Notes under the pieces: model-generated
Told to the model about the DNA's origin: nothing
The model's input: the letters and a program-made list of their open reading frames with translations, nothing else
Database searches by the model: none
DNA from: a bacterium
GTDB lineage: Bacteria; UBP15; UBA6099; DSWB01
Assembly (NCBI GenBank): GCA_020061125.1
Contig: JAGUYV010000226.1
Coordinates: 1 to 20,664 of the forward strand
Direction of reading: 5' to 3'
Length of the DNA stretch: 20,664 nt
Part shown: positions 12,404-20,664 of the stretch, piece after piece
Numbering within the stretch: the first letter of the stretch is position 1
Layout: each line of letters starts with the position of its first letter
Program-made: the position numbers and the translations under genes

Positions 12404-13822
12404 ATGAAAGTCCTGCTCATCAACCCTTTCATCAGCACACAGGCCACGGCGGGCAAGTACCGGCGTTTTCTTGAACCCATGCCGCCGATCAGCCTGGCGT
12501 TCGTGGCCGCAGCGCTCAAGCAGGCCGGAGCGGAGGTCTGTATTTACGACGACTACACGCAGGGCGGAGACCGCGCCGCGCTCATGGACGCCATCCGCGC
12601 CGCCGCGCCGGACATCGCCGGCCTCACCTGCGTTACGCCCACGGCCGCGCGCACCATGGAAATCGCCCGACAGATTAAAAGTGAGTTCCCGGACATTACG
12701 CTGGCCATGGGCAACATCCACGCCAGCGTGTTTTATGAGCAGATCATCAATGACGGACTGGCCGACTTCGTGGCCCTGGGCGAGGGCGAGGACACCATCG
12801 CGGACCTGGTGCGGACCCTGGAGAGCGGCGGCGATGTGTCTGCCGTGAAGGGCCTTGCATGGAAACGCGACGGCCGAGCCATCGCAAACGAACCGCGCCC
12901 GTACCGCGAGGATCTGGATGAACTGCCCTTCCCGGCCTGGGACCTGTTCCCCCTGGAGCGCTACCGCCTGTTCAGCTTCGCCGTGGTGCGTGAGCCGGGC
13001 ATGCTCATCCTCGGTTCGCGCGGCTGCCCATACAACTGCACCTTCTGCAGTCTCAAAATCATGGGGCGCAAGCGCCGCAAACGCTCGACCGCAAACATCG
13101 CGGACGAATTCGAGTGGCTGCTGAACAGCTTCGGTTACAGACAGATGTCGTTCATTGACCCCATATTTCCTCTGTTAAAGCAGGAAGGCCTCGAGTTCGG
13201 ACAGGAACTGATCCGCCGCGGGCTGCATAAAAAAGCCGTGTGGACCACGGAAACCCGCGTGGACCTCGTGGACCAGGAACTTCTCGACGCCATGGCCGCG
13301 TCCGGGCTGCGGCGCATCATGTACGGCTTCGAGTCCGGCGGCCAGCAGGGCATTGATTCCATCAAAAAGAATTTCAAGATTGATCAGGCGCGCAGCGCCG
13401 TGGCCATGACCAAAAAGGCGGGCGTGGAGATCATCGGGTTCTTCATGCTCGGCGTTCCGGGCGAAACCCGGCAAAGCGCCGAACAGACCATAGCCTACTC
13501 GGTGAGCCTGGACATAGACTTCGCCAAGTTCACCATCTTTTCCCCGTTCCCCGGTACAAAAGTTTACGAAGACATGCTCGCGGACGGCACTATCCAGCCC
13601 ACGGACGACTGGAGCACATTCACGAATTATCCCTCGCGCGAAACCCCGGCCGCATACATCCCCGAGGCCCTCACCAACGACGATTTGATTCAACTGCAGC
13701 GCAGGGCGTTCCTCAAGTTCTATCTGCGGCCCCGGCAGGCTTTCAACCAGTTGTTCAAGGTGCGCACGCTCAAAATCCGCGACATGTGGAACGGGCTGTT
13801 GCTCGTGCTGGGTCTGCGCTGA
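12404..13822 (+). CDS. B12-binding domain radical SAM protein
   Basis: The product has 472 residues, a normal length for this class. Residues 1-~145 form a Rossmann-like cobalamin-binding domain (MKVLLINPFI start, PPISLAFVAAALKQAGAEV, then MGNIHASVF and LGEGED). Residues ~195-400 are the radical SAM barrel with C208-P-Y-N-C212-T-F-C215, the CX3CX2C cluster ligand set, followed by FIDPIFP, TRVDLVDQELLDAMAASGLR, YGFESGGQQ and GFFMLGVPGET. Such enzymes bind a [4Fe-4S] cluster, SAM and usually cobalamin, and carry out methylations or rearrangements in lipid, cofactor or natural-product synthesis. The C-terminal ~70 residues are helical and basic. No biosynthetic neighbours point to a substrate. 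There is no ribosome binding site, so the gene may be leaderless. It is divergent from the coiled-coil protein gene. Confidence 0.93.
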   Translation: MKVLLINPFISTQATAGKYRRFLEPMPPISLAFVAAALKQAGAEVCIYDDYTQGGDRAALMDAIRAAAPDIAGLTCVTPTAARTMEIARQIKSEFPDITLAMGNIHASVFYEQIINDGLADFVALGEGEDTIADLVRTLESGGDVSAVKGLAWKRDGRAIANEPRPYREDLDELPFPAWDLFPLERYRLFSFAVVREPGMLILGSRGCPYNCTFCSLKIMGRKRRKRSTANIADEFEWLLNSFGYRQMSFIDPIFPLLKQEGLEFGQELIRRGLHKKAVWTTETRVDLVDQELLDAMAASGLRRIMYGFESGGQQGIDSIKKNFKIDQARSAVAMTKKAGVEIIGFFMLGVPGETRQSAEQTIAYSVSLDIDFAKFTIFSPFPGTKVYEDMLADGTIQPTDDWSTFTNYPSRETPAAYIPEALTNDDLIQLQRRAFLKFYLRPRQAFNQLFKVRTLKIRDMWNGLLLVLGLR

Positions 13823-13847
13823 ATCTCCGCGCGGCGGAATCTTCCCG

Positions 13848-13888
13848 AAAAAGCAAAGCGGCCCGGCGGGGAACCCCGCCGGGCCGCT
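13848..13888 (-). terminator. Strong intrinsic terminator between convergent genes
   Basis: AGCGGCCCGGCGGGG (13857-13871) pairs perfectly with CCCCGCCGGGCCGCT (13874-13888), a 15-bp stem with a 2-base loop. On the minus strand the stem is followed by TTGCTTTTT, so it ends the large secreted-protein gene (stop at 13915). It lies 35 bases after the radical SAM stop and may also act on the plus strand, where the tail is weaker. Confidence 0.85.
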
Positions 13889-13914
13889 GTTGATTCAATA
13901 CGGAAATGACCGCG

Positions 13915-16900
13915 TTACTTGATGACCGCGAGCTTGCCGGTCACGGTGCGGGACTTGTTGAAACCGTCGCGCACGGTCATCTGGTACAGATACACGCCCG
14001 AGGCCACCATGCGGCCCGCGGTGTTGCGCATGTCCCATTGCGCCAGGTCCAGGCCGCGGGAGCTGTTGGATGCGGCCGCGGTGTCGAACGAGCCGTTGAG
14101 CGTGGCCAGTCCGGTGACGGTATTGTTGACCGTGCGCACATGCTTGCCGGCCACATCGTAGATGTCAATGTTGACGAGCAGGGTGCCGTCCGCGCCCTCG
14201 GCCTGGGTGTTGAAGGTGCTGCCCGCGTCTATGTTGAAGTACACCACATCGCCCGAGCTGGAGCGCCACGGGTTGGGATATGTGTGTGGGTTGGCAAGGT
14301 GCATTTCATACACCGTGCCGGGGGCCTGCATTCCCCAGCGCAGCGCCTTGGGATCGTAGAGCGAGAAGTGGTTCGTGACCACGGTTATGATGTTGCGCGT
14401 TGGATCTATGGAGCCGTCCAAACGGATCCAGGCGTTGGGCGTGGCGCACACCGTGGACACCGAGTCGCACCAGTAGTACACATAAATTTTGTTTTCATCA
14501 TACGCCGTGCTGTCCACAACGCCATCGTTGTTGGCGTCGTTGTAATGGAAGATCATGAGAATGTCTTCGTTGAACACCACGCCGTCCGGGAAGAACTCGC
14601 GGGCGTCTCCGGTGCTCACGAGCAGGTCCTTGGCGTCCTCTGGAGCCGGGGTCCACGAGGGGGTGGCCACATTGATTTCGGTCTCCGCGGTGAGCGCGCC
14701 GGCCGGTATCACGGCAGCCACGGCGCCGTTGAGGAACGCCAGCCCGCCTGCGCTGGTGACTGTGGATTCCGTACTCAAGTACATGAATCGCACATCGCCC
14801 TTGGTGGCGCTGCTCTGGGTGACCATCATGACCGGGTTGCCGTCTCCGTTGTCCGGGCAAGAAGCGCCGTGGCACTGCAACAACCCGAACTCGTTGTTGG
14901 CGCTCTGGCCCACTTCCTGGCGCACATAGCTGCCCGCGGTCTGGATGTACACGGCGTAGTTGTTGAAGTTCTTGCCCGTGAAGAACTCTGTCTTGACATC
15001 GTCTTTCTGCAGACCGCGCAGGCTGAACGAGCTTGTGGTGTCCACGGAGTGGAATATGAAAGTGTCGTCGGAACTGAACGACGGGAACAGGCCCGGGTAG
15101 TCCGTGCAAAGGGCCGTGGTGCAGTCGTGGATTTTATATACGCCCGCGGCCGAGAGCGAGGTGACCGTGCCGCTGACCGTGGCGCCCCATGAGCTGTCCG
15201 TGAGGTTCAGAATGTAAATGCTTGTTTTTGCGGGGTCGGTGACGCCGTCCGCGGCCGCAAACACGACCTTGGAGCAGTCGTGCGACCAGCGCGGCTGCAC
15301 CAGATATGCGAGGCCTGGAATGTTCGTGAGTTGAGTGACTGTGGCATTGCTGCCGCCGTTGTCTTCGATATACAAACCATTGGCTGCCTTGGTTCCGGAC
15401 ATCCTCCACAGATCCGCGCCTGTGACTCCGCCGTTGATGATGGACGCCATGGACGCGACCAGGGAGTCCTGGTATCCGTTGGAACACGAGGTGGAACTCC
15501 AGTCCGTGTCCGCCCAGCGGCGCTGGTTCGTGGATGCGAAGGCCATATTCGAGAGTTTCTGGTTGGCGGTGCGCAGCCCGGCTAGGGATTTTGCAGCGTC
15601 GTCACCCACTGCGCCGGAGTCCGAAGTCTTGACGGCGTAGATTTCGAGTTCGTTGTGCACATCGTCTTTGGCCGAGAAAATGATGTAGGCGTCGTCGCCG
15701 CTCCAGGTTATGCCCGCGCCGGGGCGGACATTCATGGTGGCGCTGGTGAGGCGGATTTCGGAGCCCCACACGCCGCCGCCGTATGTGCGTTTGTAAATGT
15801 TCCACACGCCGCCGTTGTTGTTGAGATAAGCGATCTTGTTGCCCGAATGGCTCCACACGGGCATGACCGAAATGTCGCCCGTTGCGGCCGTGCCCACGGT
15901 GTCTACGGCATCTCCGCCCAGAGATAGGCTGGTGTCTGTGCGCACGAGCAGATACAGTGTCTGGTTGCGGCCGCCTATGCCGGACAGACCGCTGGCCGTG
16001 GGCGTCACTGTGATGGCGTCCGCGGCTTCGGTTCCGTTGGCCTTGATTTTAACATACGCCTGTCCTGACACCAGGGTGCCGGTTGTGGATGTGACGCCCG
16101 CGCCCACGGCGGCGCCACCGAGGTTGGTCGCGGCGATGTATGCGCCGGTCGTGCCCAGGTTGCCGAGGGTGATGGTCACGGATTTGCTGGCGATGGGTCC
16201 GGTGGTGACCACATCGTCGTTTTCGTCCAGAATCTTGACCTGGATGATTTCATAGTCCGTGTTGTCCGGCGCCAGGACGCCCTCGGGGTTGTCCGTGCTG
16301 CCGAGCGTGCCGCCGTAGGTCGTGCCGTCGTCGTCGAACTGCGTGATGTGCAGGTATCCGCCGGTGGAGTAGTGGTATGCGCAGGCGGGCGAAGATGTAC
16401 TGACATTTCCCGCGTTGTCGCGGGTGCTGATTTTGAAATAATAGGTTGTGCCTGTGACCAGGCCGGTGGAGTTGGTGAAGTTGAGTCCCGTCTGCCAGGT
16501 TCCATCGGTCTGCGGGTTGGCGGAAGAGTTGGTGCCGAAGTACACATAGTAGCCGGCCACGCCGGAGTTGTTGGTGCCCGCGGGGTTGTCGCCGGGGCTG
16601 GTCCATTCCATGAACGGGCCGGTGGGTGCGGTGTAGTTGTAAGAGTTATCCCAGGCCAGGACTGTGCCGCCCGAGGCTGAACGCAGGGTCACGCCCGCGC
16701 ACGCGAACGCGGTGGGCGCCTGGGTGTCGAGGAGCACATAGCCCGGAGAATAGGCATAGCTGGCGGCCGCGCTCGTGGAATTTTGAACATTGTCGCGGCA
16801 CTTTCCGCGGAACCGGTACCAGTTGCCGGCGGCGCCGGTCATGCCGTCGTAGTTGTTGGCGCTCCAGTCCACGGTGCTGCCGTCCACCCATGTGCCGGCC

Positions 16901-18042
16901 GAGTCCGTGCAACCGCCCTTGGCCGCGCCGTCGTTGCACACTTCCACATCGTAGGGCGTGGCGTTCAGGCCGCTTTCGCCCGCGCCGTCGCTGCACACCA
17001 GGCCCGCGCCGCTGTTGGAGAAGGCCAGTGCGCTCTGGAACACATCCGCGGCCGGGCCGATGGATGTGTTTGTGGGAGACTGGATGTCGCAGGTGCGCGC
17101 GATGGAACTGGCCGTGCCCAGATTGCCCGCGTTGTCCTGCACGCGCATTTCAAGGGTGATGTTGGCCAGGTTGGTGGTGCAGGTGATGTTGGTGATGGAG
17201 CAAGTGCCTGTGGATGTGGCCGTGCCGCTCCAGTTGTCCGATGCCGAGCGCCAGGTGCCGTCGCACAGGCCGCCGTCGCCCGAGCAGCGGTATTCGCACG
17301 AGTTGTCCTTGAGTTTGCTGATCAGGTCCTGCACGCCGCCCGCAAGGTCGAACAGGCCGTCCACGAACGAGTCGTTGTAATCAACATTGTTGGCGTCCAG
17401 ACTGGTGAATGTTGGCGCTGCGGCGTCGTACTGGTAGGGGCCGAGCACCTGGTCGGTGCCGATGATGCCGCCGTTGTAGCTGCGCACGATGAGGTAATAG
17501 CTGCCGTCCGTGCTGGCGTCCAGGGTCATGCTGGTTCCGACCTTGTCGCATGTGCCGCCTGGACAGAAGGCGTTGCGGTCGGACCACAGGGATCCGGCGT
17601 TGAGTTCCGCGTCTGTGTAAGTGGCGGCCTGTTTCCAGAGATAGCGGTAATACTGGGTTCCGCCGCGCTCGAAGGCGCAGGGTGCGGTTCCGCACGCCGC
17701 GTTCCGGAATGTGAAGGTTTTGGTGCTGATTCCGTAATAGGTCGGCGGTCCGGCGCAGGCCACGCCGCCGTTGAGACAATCCACGGAAGCGTCCTGCGGA
17801 AGCTGGATGATGTAGCCGATGTAGCCGCTGTTGGTTCCGCCGGTGGTGGACACGAGCGTGGCCGCCTGGTTCACGGAACTCCACAGGGTGTTTCCGCCTC
17901 CGGTCGAGATTCCGCCGCCGCCGTCCACCACATTCCACTGCACATTCTGCGCTCTCACGGCCAGGGCCGTAAACAGAATTGCGCACAACAATATGGCGGG
18001 AACTGCGTGCTTTCTCCACCTATTCCGTTTCGGATGTCCCAT
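13915..18042 (-). CDS. Large secreted modular protein: Ig/FnIII-like domains, PD40/TolB-like propeller, FlgD-like C-terminal sorting domain
   Basis: The product has 1375 residues. A basic n-region and hydrophobic stretch (HAVPAILLCAILFTALAVRA) form a Sec signal peptide. Residues ~35-470 are Gly/Ser/Thr-rich with many cysteines and repeated DNAGN strings. Residues ~475-550 are FnIII-like (VAGYYVYFG, TGTTYYFKISTRDNAGNVS). An Ig-like segment follows to ~710. Residues ~720-1010 have PD40/TolB propeller repeats (PVWSHSGNKIAYL, ITWSGDDAYIIF, PRWSHDCSKVVF). Residues ~1110-1235 resemble ZU5-like modules ending in HFSLYD. Residues ~1248-1375 match the FlgD/type IX-sorting Ig fold (TYPNPW, IYDVAGKHVRT, ASGVYLYQM, GKLAVIK). 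The protein should be on the cell surface or released. The start has only weak GAGAG complementarity. The many long plus-strand frames here are shadows. Confidence 0.9.
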   Translation of the reverse strand: MGHPKRNRWRKHAVPAILLCAILFTALAVRAQNVQWNVVDGGGGISTGGGNTLWSSVNQAATLVSTTGGTNSGYIGYIIQLPQDASVDCLNGGVACAGPPTYYGISTKTFTFRNAACGTAPCAFERGGTQYYRYLWKQAATYTDAELNAGSLWSDRNAFCPGGTCDKVGTSMTLDASTDGSYYLIVRSYNGGIIGTDQVLGPYQYDAAAPTFTSLDANNVDYNDSFVDGLFDLAGGVQDLISKLKDNSCEYRCSGDGGLCDGTWRSASDNWSGTATSTGTCSITNITCTTNLANITLEMRVQDNAGNLGTASSIARTCDIQSPTNTSIGPAADVFQSALAFSNSGAGLVCSDGAGESGLNATPYDVEVCNDGAAKGGCTDSAGTWVDGSTVDWSANNYDGMTGAAGNWYRFRGKCRDNVQNSTSAAASYAYSPGYVLLDTQAPTAFACAGVTLRSASGGTVLAWDNSYNYTAPTGPFMEWTSPGDNPAGTNNSGVAGYYVYFGTNSSANPQTDGTWQTGLNFTNSTGLVTGTTYYFKISTRDNAGNVSTSSPACAYHYSTGGYLHITQFDDDGTTYGGTLGSTDNPEGVLAPDNTDYEIIQVKILDENDDVVTTGPIASKSVTITLGNLGTTGAYIAATNLGGAAVGAGVTSTTGTLVSGQAYVKIKANGTEAADAITVTPTASGLSGIGGRNQTLYLLVRTDTSLSLGGDAVDTVGTAATGDISVMPVWSHSGNKIAYLNNNGGVWNIYKRTYGGGVWGSEIRLTSATMNVRPGAGITWSGDDAYIIFSAKDDVHNELEIYAVKTSDSGAVGDDAAKSLAGLRTANQKLSNMAFASTNQRRWADTDWSSTSCSNGYQDSLVASMASIINGGVTGADLWRMSGTKAANGLYIEDNGGSNATVTQLTNIPGLAYLVQPRWSHDCSKVVFAAADGVTDPAKTSIYILNLTDSSWGATVSGTVTSLSAAGVYKIHDCTTALCTDYPGLFPSFSSDDTFIFHSVDTTSSFSLRGLQKDDVKTEFFTGKNFNNYAVYIQTAGSYVRQEVGQSANNEFGLLQCHGASCPDNGDGNPVMMVTQSSATKGDVRFMYLSTESTVTSAGGLAFLNGAVAAVIPAGALTAETEINVATPSWTPAPEDAKDLLVSTGDAREFFPDGVVFNEDILMIFHYNDANNDGVVDSTAYDENKIYVYYWCDSVSTVCATPNAWIRLDGSIDPTRNIITVVTNHFSLYDPKALRWGMQAPGTVYEMHLANPHTYPNPWRSSSGDVVYFNIDAGSTFNTQAEGADGTLLVNIDIYDVAGKHVRTVNNTVTGLATLNGSFDTAAASNSSRGLDLAQWDMRNTAGRMVASGVYLYQMTVRDGFNKSRTVTGKLAVIK

Positions 18043-18058
18043 GTGCTGTCACTCTCAA

Positions 18059-18086
18059 ATAATATTTTACTGATCATATCAAACAA
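18059..18086 (-). promoter_or_regulatory. Candidate promoter of the large secreted-protein gene
   Basis: On the minus strand TTGTTT (complement of 18081-18086) and TATTAT (complement of 18059-18064) are 16 bp apart. The predicted start near 18052 gives a leader of only about ten bases before the ATG at 18042. Confidence 0.4.
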
Positions 18087-18477
18087 TTTATGTGCCATGT
18101 CCGGGCGGCGTGCGCAATCGCGGTGTTCCAGCTCATTCCGGTTTCGGATCTGACGCCTGTTCACACGGTTTTCTTTTGTCTTAAATCTGAATTTTCTATT
18201 TTTTTCCGCGATATCCTAAGAAATTCGATAAAAAAGTTATATATATAGAGAATTATTATTATTTCTACTTTTAATCACTGAAATCAAAAGGATTTGTGTG
18301 TTCTGGGGCATAATCACAAGCGCTTGAGCGAATTCCTATCAAGGTGTTCCGGGAAAAATTTCCAGAGCACTGCCGGTGAACAGAATTTCACAAACATGAA
18401 GATTTTTTCATGGCTGCGCACAAAATCTGCACTGAAAACAAAACAGAGGTTTGGTCCGCCGGTGAGGCCCGGCCATG
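18087..18477. other. A+T-rich intergenic region, no supported gene
   Basis: The centre (about 18180-18290) is strikingly A+T-rich for this window, with runs such as TTATATATATAGAG and ATTATTATTATT. It lies between two minus-strand genes and could hold upstream promoter elements of the large secreted-protein gene. A TTG-started plus-strand frame from 18294 has AAAAGGA very close upstream, but it runs into the lipoprotein gene antisense and was not accepted. I see no clear terminator for the lipoprotein gene. Confidence 0.45.
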
Positions 18478-19605
18478 TCACTTGCCTGTTCCGGATGCCT
18501 CCTGGGCCTCCTGTTTCTGGGCCATGGACAGCAAGAATGTGCGCTTGAGTTCGAGTTGGCCCTCGACGGGATCGCCCCTGCGCGGGGTGAGGGTGATTTT
18601 GCCGGTGGCTTTGAGATCCGCCTTGATTTCCTCCACATCCCTGGCTGTGGTGTTGTACACCACATAACCCTGCGCTTCCAGGGTCTGGTAAGCGCCGGTC
18701 TTCTGCGAAACCCGTTTGCCACGGGCCATGAACCCGTCCAGAACTTCGTCGCTCATGGCGTACTGGGACAGGTCCTGTTTGGCGCCGAAAAGGACATGCG
18801 CCATGGACGCGCCCTTGTCGGTCTTGAGGTCCGCAAACTTGTATTTGAGTTCCACGGGAATGGACATCTGGCCCGGAAGGGTTACGACGATGGGTTTTGC
18901 GTTCCAGGTATCGTCCTTTTTCTTGAGCACGATGCCGGTTTTCTTGCGTTTCGAGTCCGCAGCCGCGGCGTCTTCGTCCGGCTGGGGCGTAAAGCGGAAG
19001 GCCATGCCGAAGCGCTCGACCATCATGTCCCAGGTGAGCTGTTTTTTGGCCATGGCGACCACGGCCAGGGGTGCGTCATCGCGACTGTATTCCTCTTCGA
19101 GCTGCGTGAACAGAGCGTCGAGATCCAGGGCGTGGAAATCCTCGATTTCGCCTTTGTCGTTGACCACGAGGGTCATCTTCTGGCCCTGGAGCCTGGGCAG
19201 GACTTGGGCTGCCGCCTCGGCGTCCAGGTTCTCGGACGCGAGCGTGATTTCATCAATGAGCATTTCGATAGTGAACTGATCCGTTTTGTCTTTGTCCTGT
19301 TCGAGGACCTTCCAGGTCATGGCCAGGTCGAAGCGCAGCGGGGCCATGGCCGCGAACATGCCGCTCTCATCCGCGGTGGTTATCTGCGCGGACTCGTCGA
19401 GAAAGAATGTACCGGAATAGGTTGCGCCGGGCTGGAGCGCGAATTTGAAATCAAAGGCCTGCGGCCGCACGGGCCGGGGCCGCTGCATTGGCTTTTTGTC
19501 TTTTTTGCCGAACAGGGAGCATGACGCCGCGCCCGCCGTCAGCGCCGCGCATAAAACCAGCAGCGCAAGGGTTCTGGCTTTTGTGTGTAATCCGCTGTTG
19601 CGCAT
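18478..19605 (-). CDS. Putative lipoprotein of unknown function
   Basis: The product has 375 residues from the ATG at 19605. GGAGG (complement of 19615-19619) is nine bases upstream of this ATG but only three from an in-frame ATG at 19611, so the downstream one was chosen. The N-terminus TLALLVLCAALTAGAASC is a type II signal peptide with a plausible lipobox (AASC), followed by a KKDKK-rich linker. The mature part is strand-rich: FALQPGATYSGTFFLDESAQ, a long conserved-looking region with VVNDKGEIEDF, and near the C-terminus ITLTPRRGDPVEGQLELKRT. The 'LxPG-xxY ... v-xxxGei' layout recalls envelope lipoproteins of uncharacterised families. It is divergent from the exported protein at 19755, with a 149-bp shared upstream region. 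No enzyme motif is seen. Confidence 0.82.
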   Translation of the reverse strand: MRNSGLHTKARTLALLVLCAALTAGAASCSLFGKKDKKPMQRPRPVRPQAFDFKFALQPGATYSGTFFLDESAQITTADESGMFAAMAPLRFDLAMTWKVLEQDKDKTDQFTIEMLIDEITLASENLDAEAAAQVLPRLQGQKMTLVVNDKGEIEDFHALDLDALFTQLEEEYSRDDAPLAVVAMAKKQLTWDMMVERFGMAFRFTPQPDEDAAAADSKRKKTGIVLKKKDDTWNAKPIVVTLPGQMSIPVELKYKFADLKTDKGASMAHVLFGAKQDLSQYAMSDEVLDGFMARGKRVSQKTGAYQTLEAQGYVVYNTTARDVEEIKADLKATGKITLTPRRGDPVEGQLELKRTFLLSMAQKQEAQEASGTGK

Positions 19606-19741
19606 GTGCATTATCCTCCAAAGGCCGTGTGTGCTTATTAAATATGAGATGATATCACGAAACCCGCGCCGCGAAAAGCACTGCGGCAAAACAAGGGAGA
19701 AAGAACCGCGCGCCGCGCTTGCGCCGCATTCCGCGCGGGCA

Positions 19742-19747
19742 TACAAT
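19742..19747 (+). promoter_or_regulatory. Candidate -10 element directly before the exported-protein gene
   Basis: TACAAT ends seven bases before the ATG at 19755, and no ribosome binding site lies between. This is the spacing expected of a leaderless transcript. No -35 is evident. Confidence 0.3.
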
Positions 19748-19754
19748 AATTGGC

Positions 19755-20549
19755 ATGAAAACACACGCCCTTGCAAATTCCAGAGCGGCGGCCGTGGCGG
19801 TTCTGGTCATATGCGCCGCGCTGCTGTTCGCGCCGCCGGCCCGCGCCCAGGACAAGGCCCCGGAACCCGGCTTCGCAACACAGCCCCTGCACACGCTCAC
19901 TTCGGGCCTGGCCGCCGCAAACCCCGCGGCCGCGGGTTCTTGGTCCTACGACATGCGCTCCGCGGATGTGTCTCTCGGCCGGCTGACCGTGACCCTGTCC
20001 GTTCAGCCGTGCACTGCTGGCGAATGCTATGTGCTGGCCCAGTCGGGCCGGTTCGAATTCAGCGCCACGGACACGCGCTTGATCTCCTCGCGCGCCGTGC
20101 TCAAGCCCGATTTCACGCTCCTGTCCTATGAGAAATCACAGCAGAGCGCCGGTGGCGGGCAAAGCGCCGCACGCGCGGCCGTGGGCGGACTGACCGTGAC
20201 CGTGACGGCCAGCGAAACCGGCGCCGCGCCAATGGAAAAAACCATCCGCAAGACCGGCCCCGTGTTCTTCGCGCCCGCGGCCACCTTCCTGCTCGTTCGC
20301 GCCGCGAATCCAGAAAAAAACATTTCCTATATTTTCGATTCCCTGTCCCCGGAGCAGGCCGCGCTCCTGCCCGGATACATACAGACCCTCGGCCCCGTGA
20401 CCCAGAAGACCGGGCAGGGCGCGCAGACCCTGTTCCGGCTCCGCGCCTCCAACGGCGAAAGTGTGCTGGTGTTCGATGTGAACTCCTCGGGCGAGATCGC
20501 GCGTTACGGCCCCGAGACCGGGGACCTCGAATTCGTGCTCGTGAAATAA
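19755..20549 (+). CDS. Exported protein of unknown function
   Basis: The product has 264 residues from the ATG at 19755 (an upstream in-frame ATG at 19719 would add a non-signal-like extension). Residues 1-~32 are a Sec signal peptide (AVAVLVICAALLFAPPARAQ). The mature protein is strand-rich with alternating hydrophobics, two cysteines close together (QPCTAGECY), and a C-terminal half with YIFDSLSPEQAALLPGYIQT and VLVFDVNSSGEIARYG. I do not recognise the family. It shares an upstream region with the divergent lipoprotein, so the two may act together in the envelope, but that is inference from position only. No ribosome binding site is visible. Confidence 0.8.
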   Translation: MKTHALANSRAAAVAVLVICAALLFAPPARAQDKAPEPGFATQPLHTLTSGLAAANPAAAGSWSYDMRSADVSLGRLTVTLSVQPCTAGECYVLAQSGRFEFSATDTRLISSRAVLKPDFTLLSYEKSQQSAGGGQSAARAAVGGLTVTVTASETGAAPMEKTIRKTGPVFFAPAATFLLVRAANPEKNISYIFDSLSPEQAALLPGYIQTLGPVTQKTGQGAQTLFRLRASNGESVLVFDVNSSGEIARYGPETGDLEFVLVK

Positions 20550-20555
20550 AGGCAG

Positions 20556-20664
20556 ATGCCGCGCGTTGCTTCTCATAAAAAAGCTGTTCCGCGCCTGACC
20601 GCGGCCGCGCGGCCGCGCAACTGTTCGTTCGAGGCCGCGCTTCGCTCGATCGGGTTTCTGGGCG
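20556..20664 (+). CDS. Possible start of a further gene, cut by the window edge
   Basis: An ATG at 20556 opens a frame to the end of the window (36 codons: MPRVASHKKAVPRLTAAARP, then RNCSFEAALRSIGFLG). AAAGG overlaps the preceding stop but is only three bases from the ATG, so the start signal is weak. The N-terminus is basic and alanine-rich. It would be the second gene of an operon with the exported protein. No function can be assigned. Confidence 0.3.
   Translation, partial: MPRVASHKKAVPRLTAAARPRNCSFEAALRSIGFLG

Noticed and set aside
13906-18153. Long plus-strand frames (e.g. 13906-15192 and 16783-18153)
   Set aside because: They are antisense to the secreted-protein gene, whose signal peptide, domains and terminator are consistent; translations are histidine/valine/arginine-rich shadow sequence.
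18294-18548. TTG-started 84-codon plus-strand frame with AAAAGGA upstream
   Set aside because: Spacing to the TTG is only about two bases, the frame ends antisense inside the lipoprotein gene, and the product looks like random translation.

Overview
This is a chromosomal window from a Gram-negative bacterium with mostly high G+C. No rRNA, tRNA, CRISPR array, insertion sequence or phage gene was seen. Signs of an outer membrane are an AsmA-like protein, a lipoprotein, several Sec signal peptides and a very large secreted beta-rich protein with a FlgD-like C-terminal domain. A Fis-type tail of a sigma-54 activator, a corrinoid-era URO-D-like protein and a B12-binding radical SAM protein fit an anaerobic or facultative, probably uncultivated lineage. 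The sequence alone does not fix the phylum.

Layout. 1-174: 3' end of a regulator. 175-1004: gene-free stretch with palindromic dispersed repeats and a duplicated ~145-bp block. 1005-1860: lower-G+C island with a possible 41-aa ORF and a minus-strand protein carrying an RX4H motif like that of HEPN ribonucleases. 2054-3591 (minus): two overlapping polyphosphate kinase 2 genes resembling a split two-domain polyphosphate:AMP phosphotransferase. 3779-4723: exported alpha/beta-hydrolase. 5204-7483: lower-G+C multi-spanning membrane protein with TPR-like helices and two tandem four-cysteine domains. 7583-8882: possible small ORF, then a URO-D superfamily protein. 8927-10777: AsmA-like protein. 10844-12238 (minus): unrecognised coiled-coil protein. 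12404-13822: B12/radical SAM enzyme. 13915-18042 (minus): 1375-aa secreted modular protein. 18478-19605 (minus) and 19755-20549 (plus): divergent lipoprotein and exported protein of unknown function. 20556 to the end: possible start of another gene.

Most genes look like separate transcription units rather than one pathway. The only clear functional pair is the PPK2 couple, joined by an ATGA overlap. Many starts have a GGAGG-type ribosome binding site. Three ORFs without one (12404, 19755 and the small ORF at 1005) have a -10-like hexamer about where a leaderless transcript would need it. Two strong intrinsic hairpins end the minus-strand genes at 10844 and 13915.

No complete new system is obvious. 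The candidates most worth following are the HEPN-motif protein, the split PPK2 pair, the duplicated four-cysteine domain of the 759-aa membrane protein, and the repeat cluster at 360-910.
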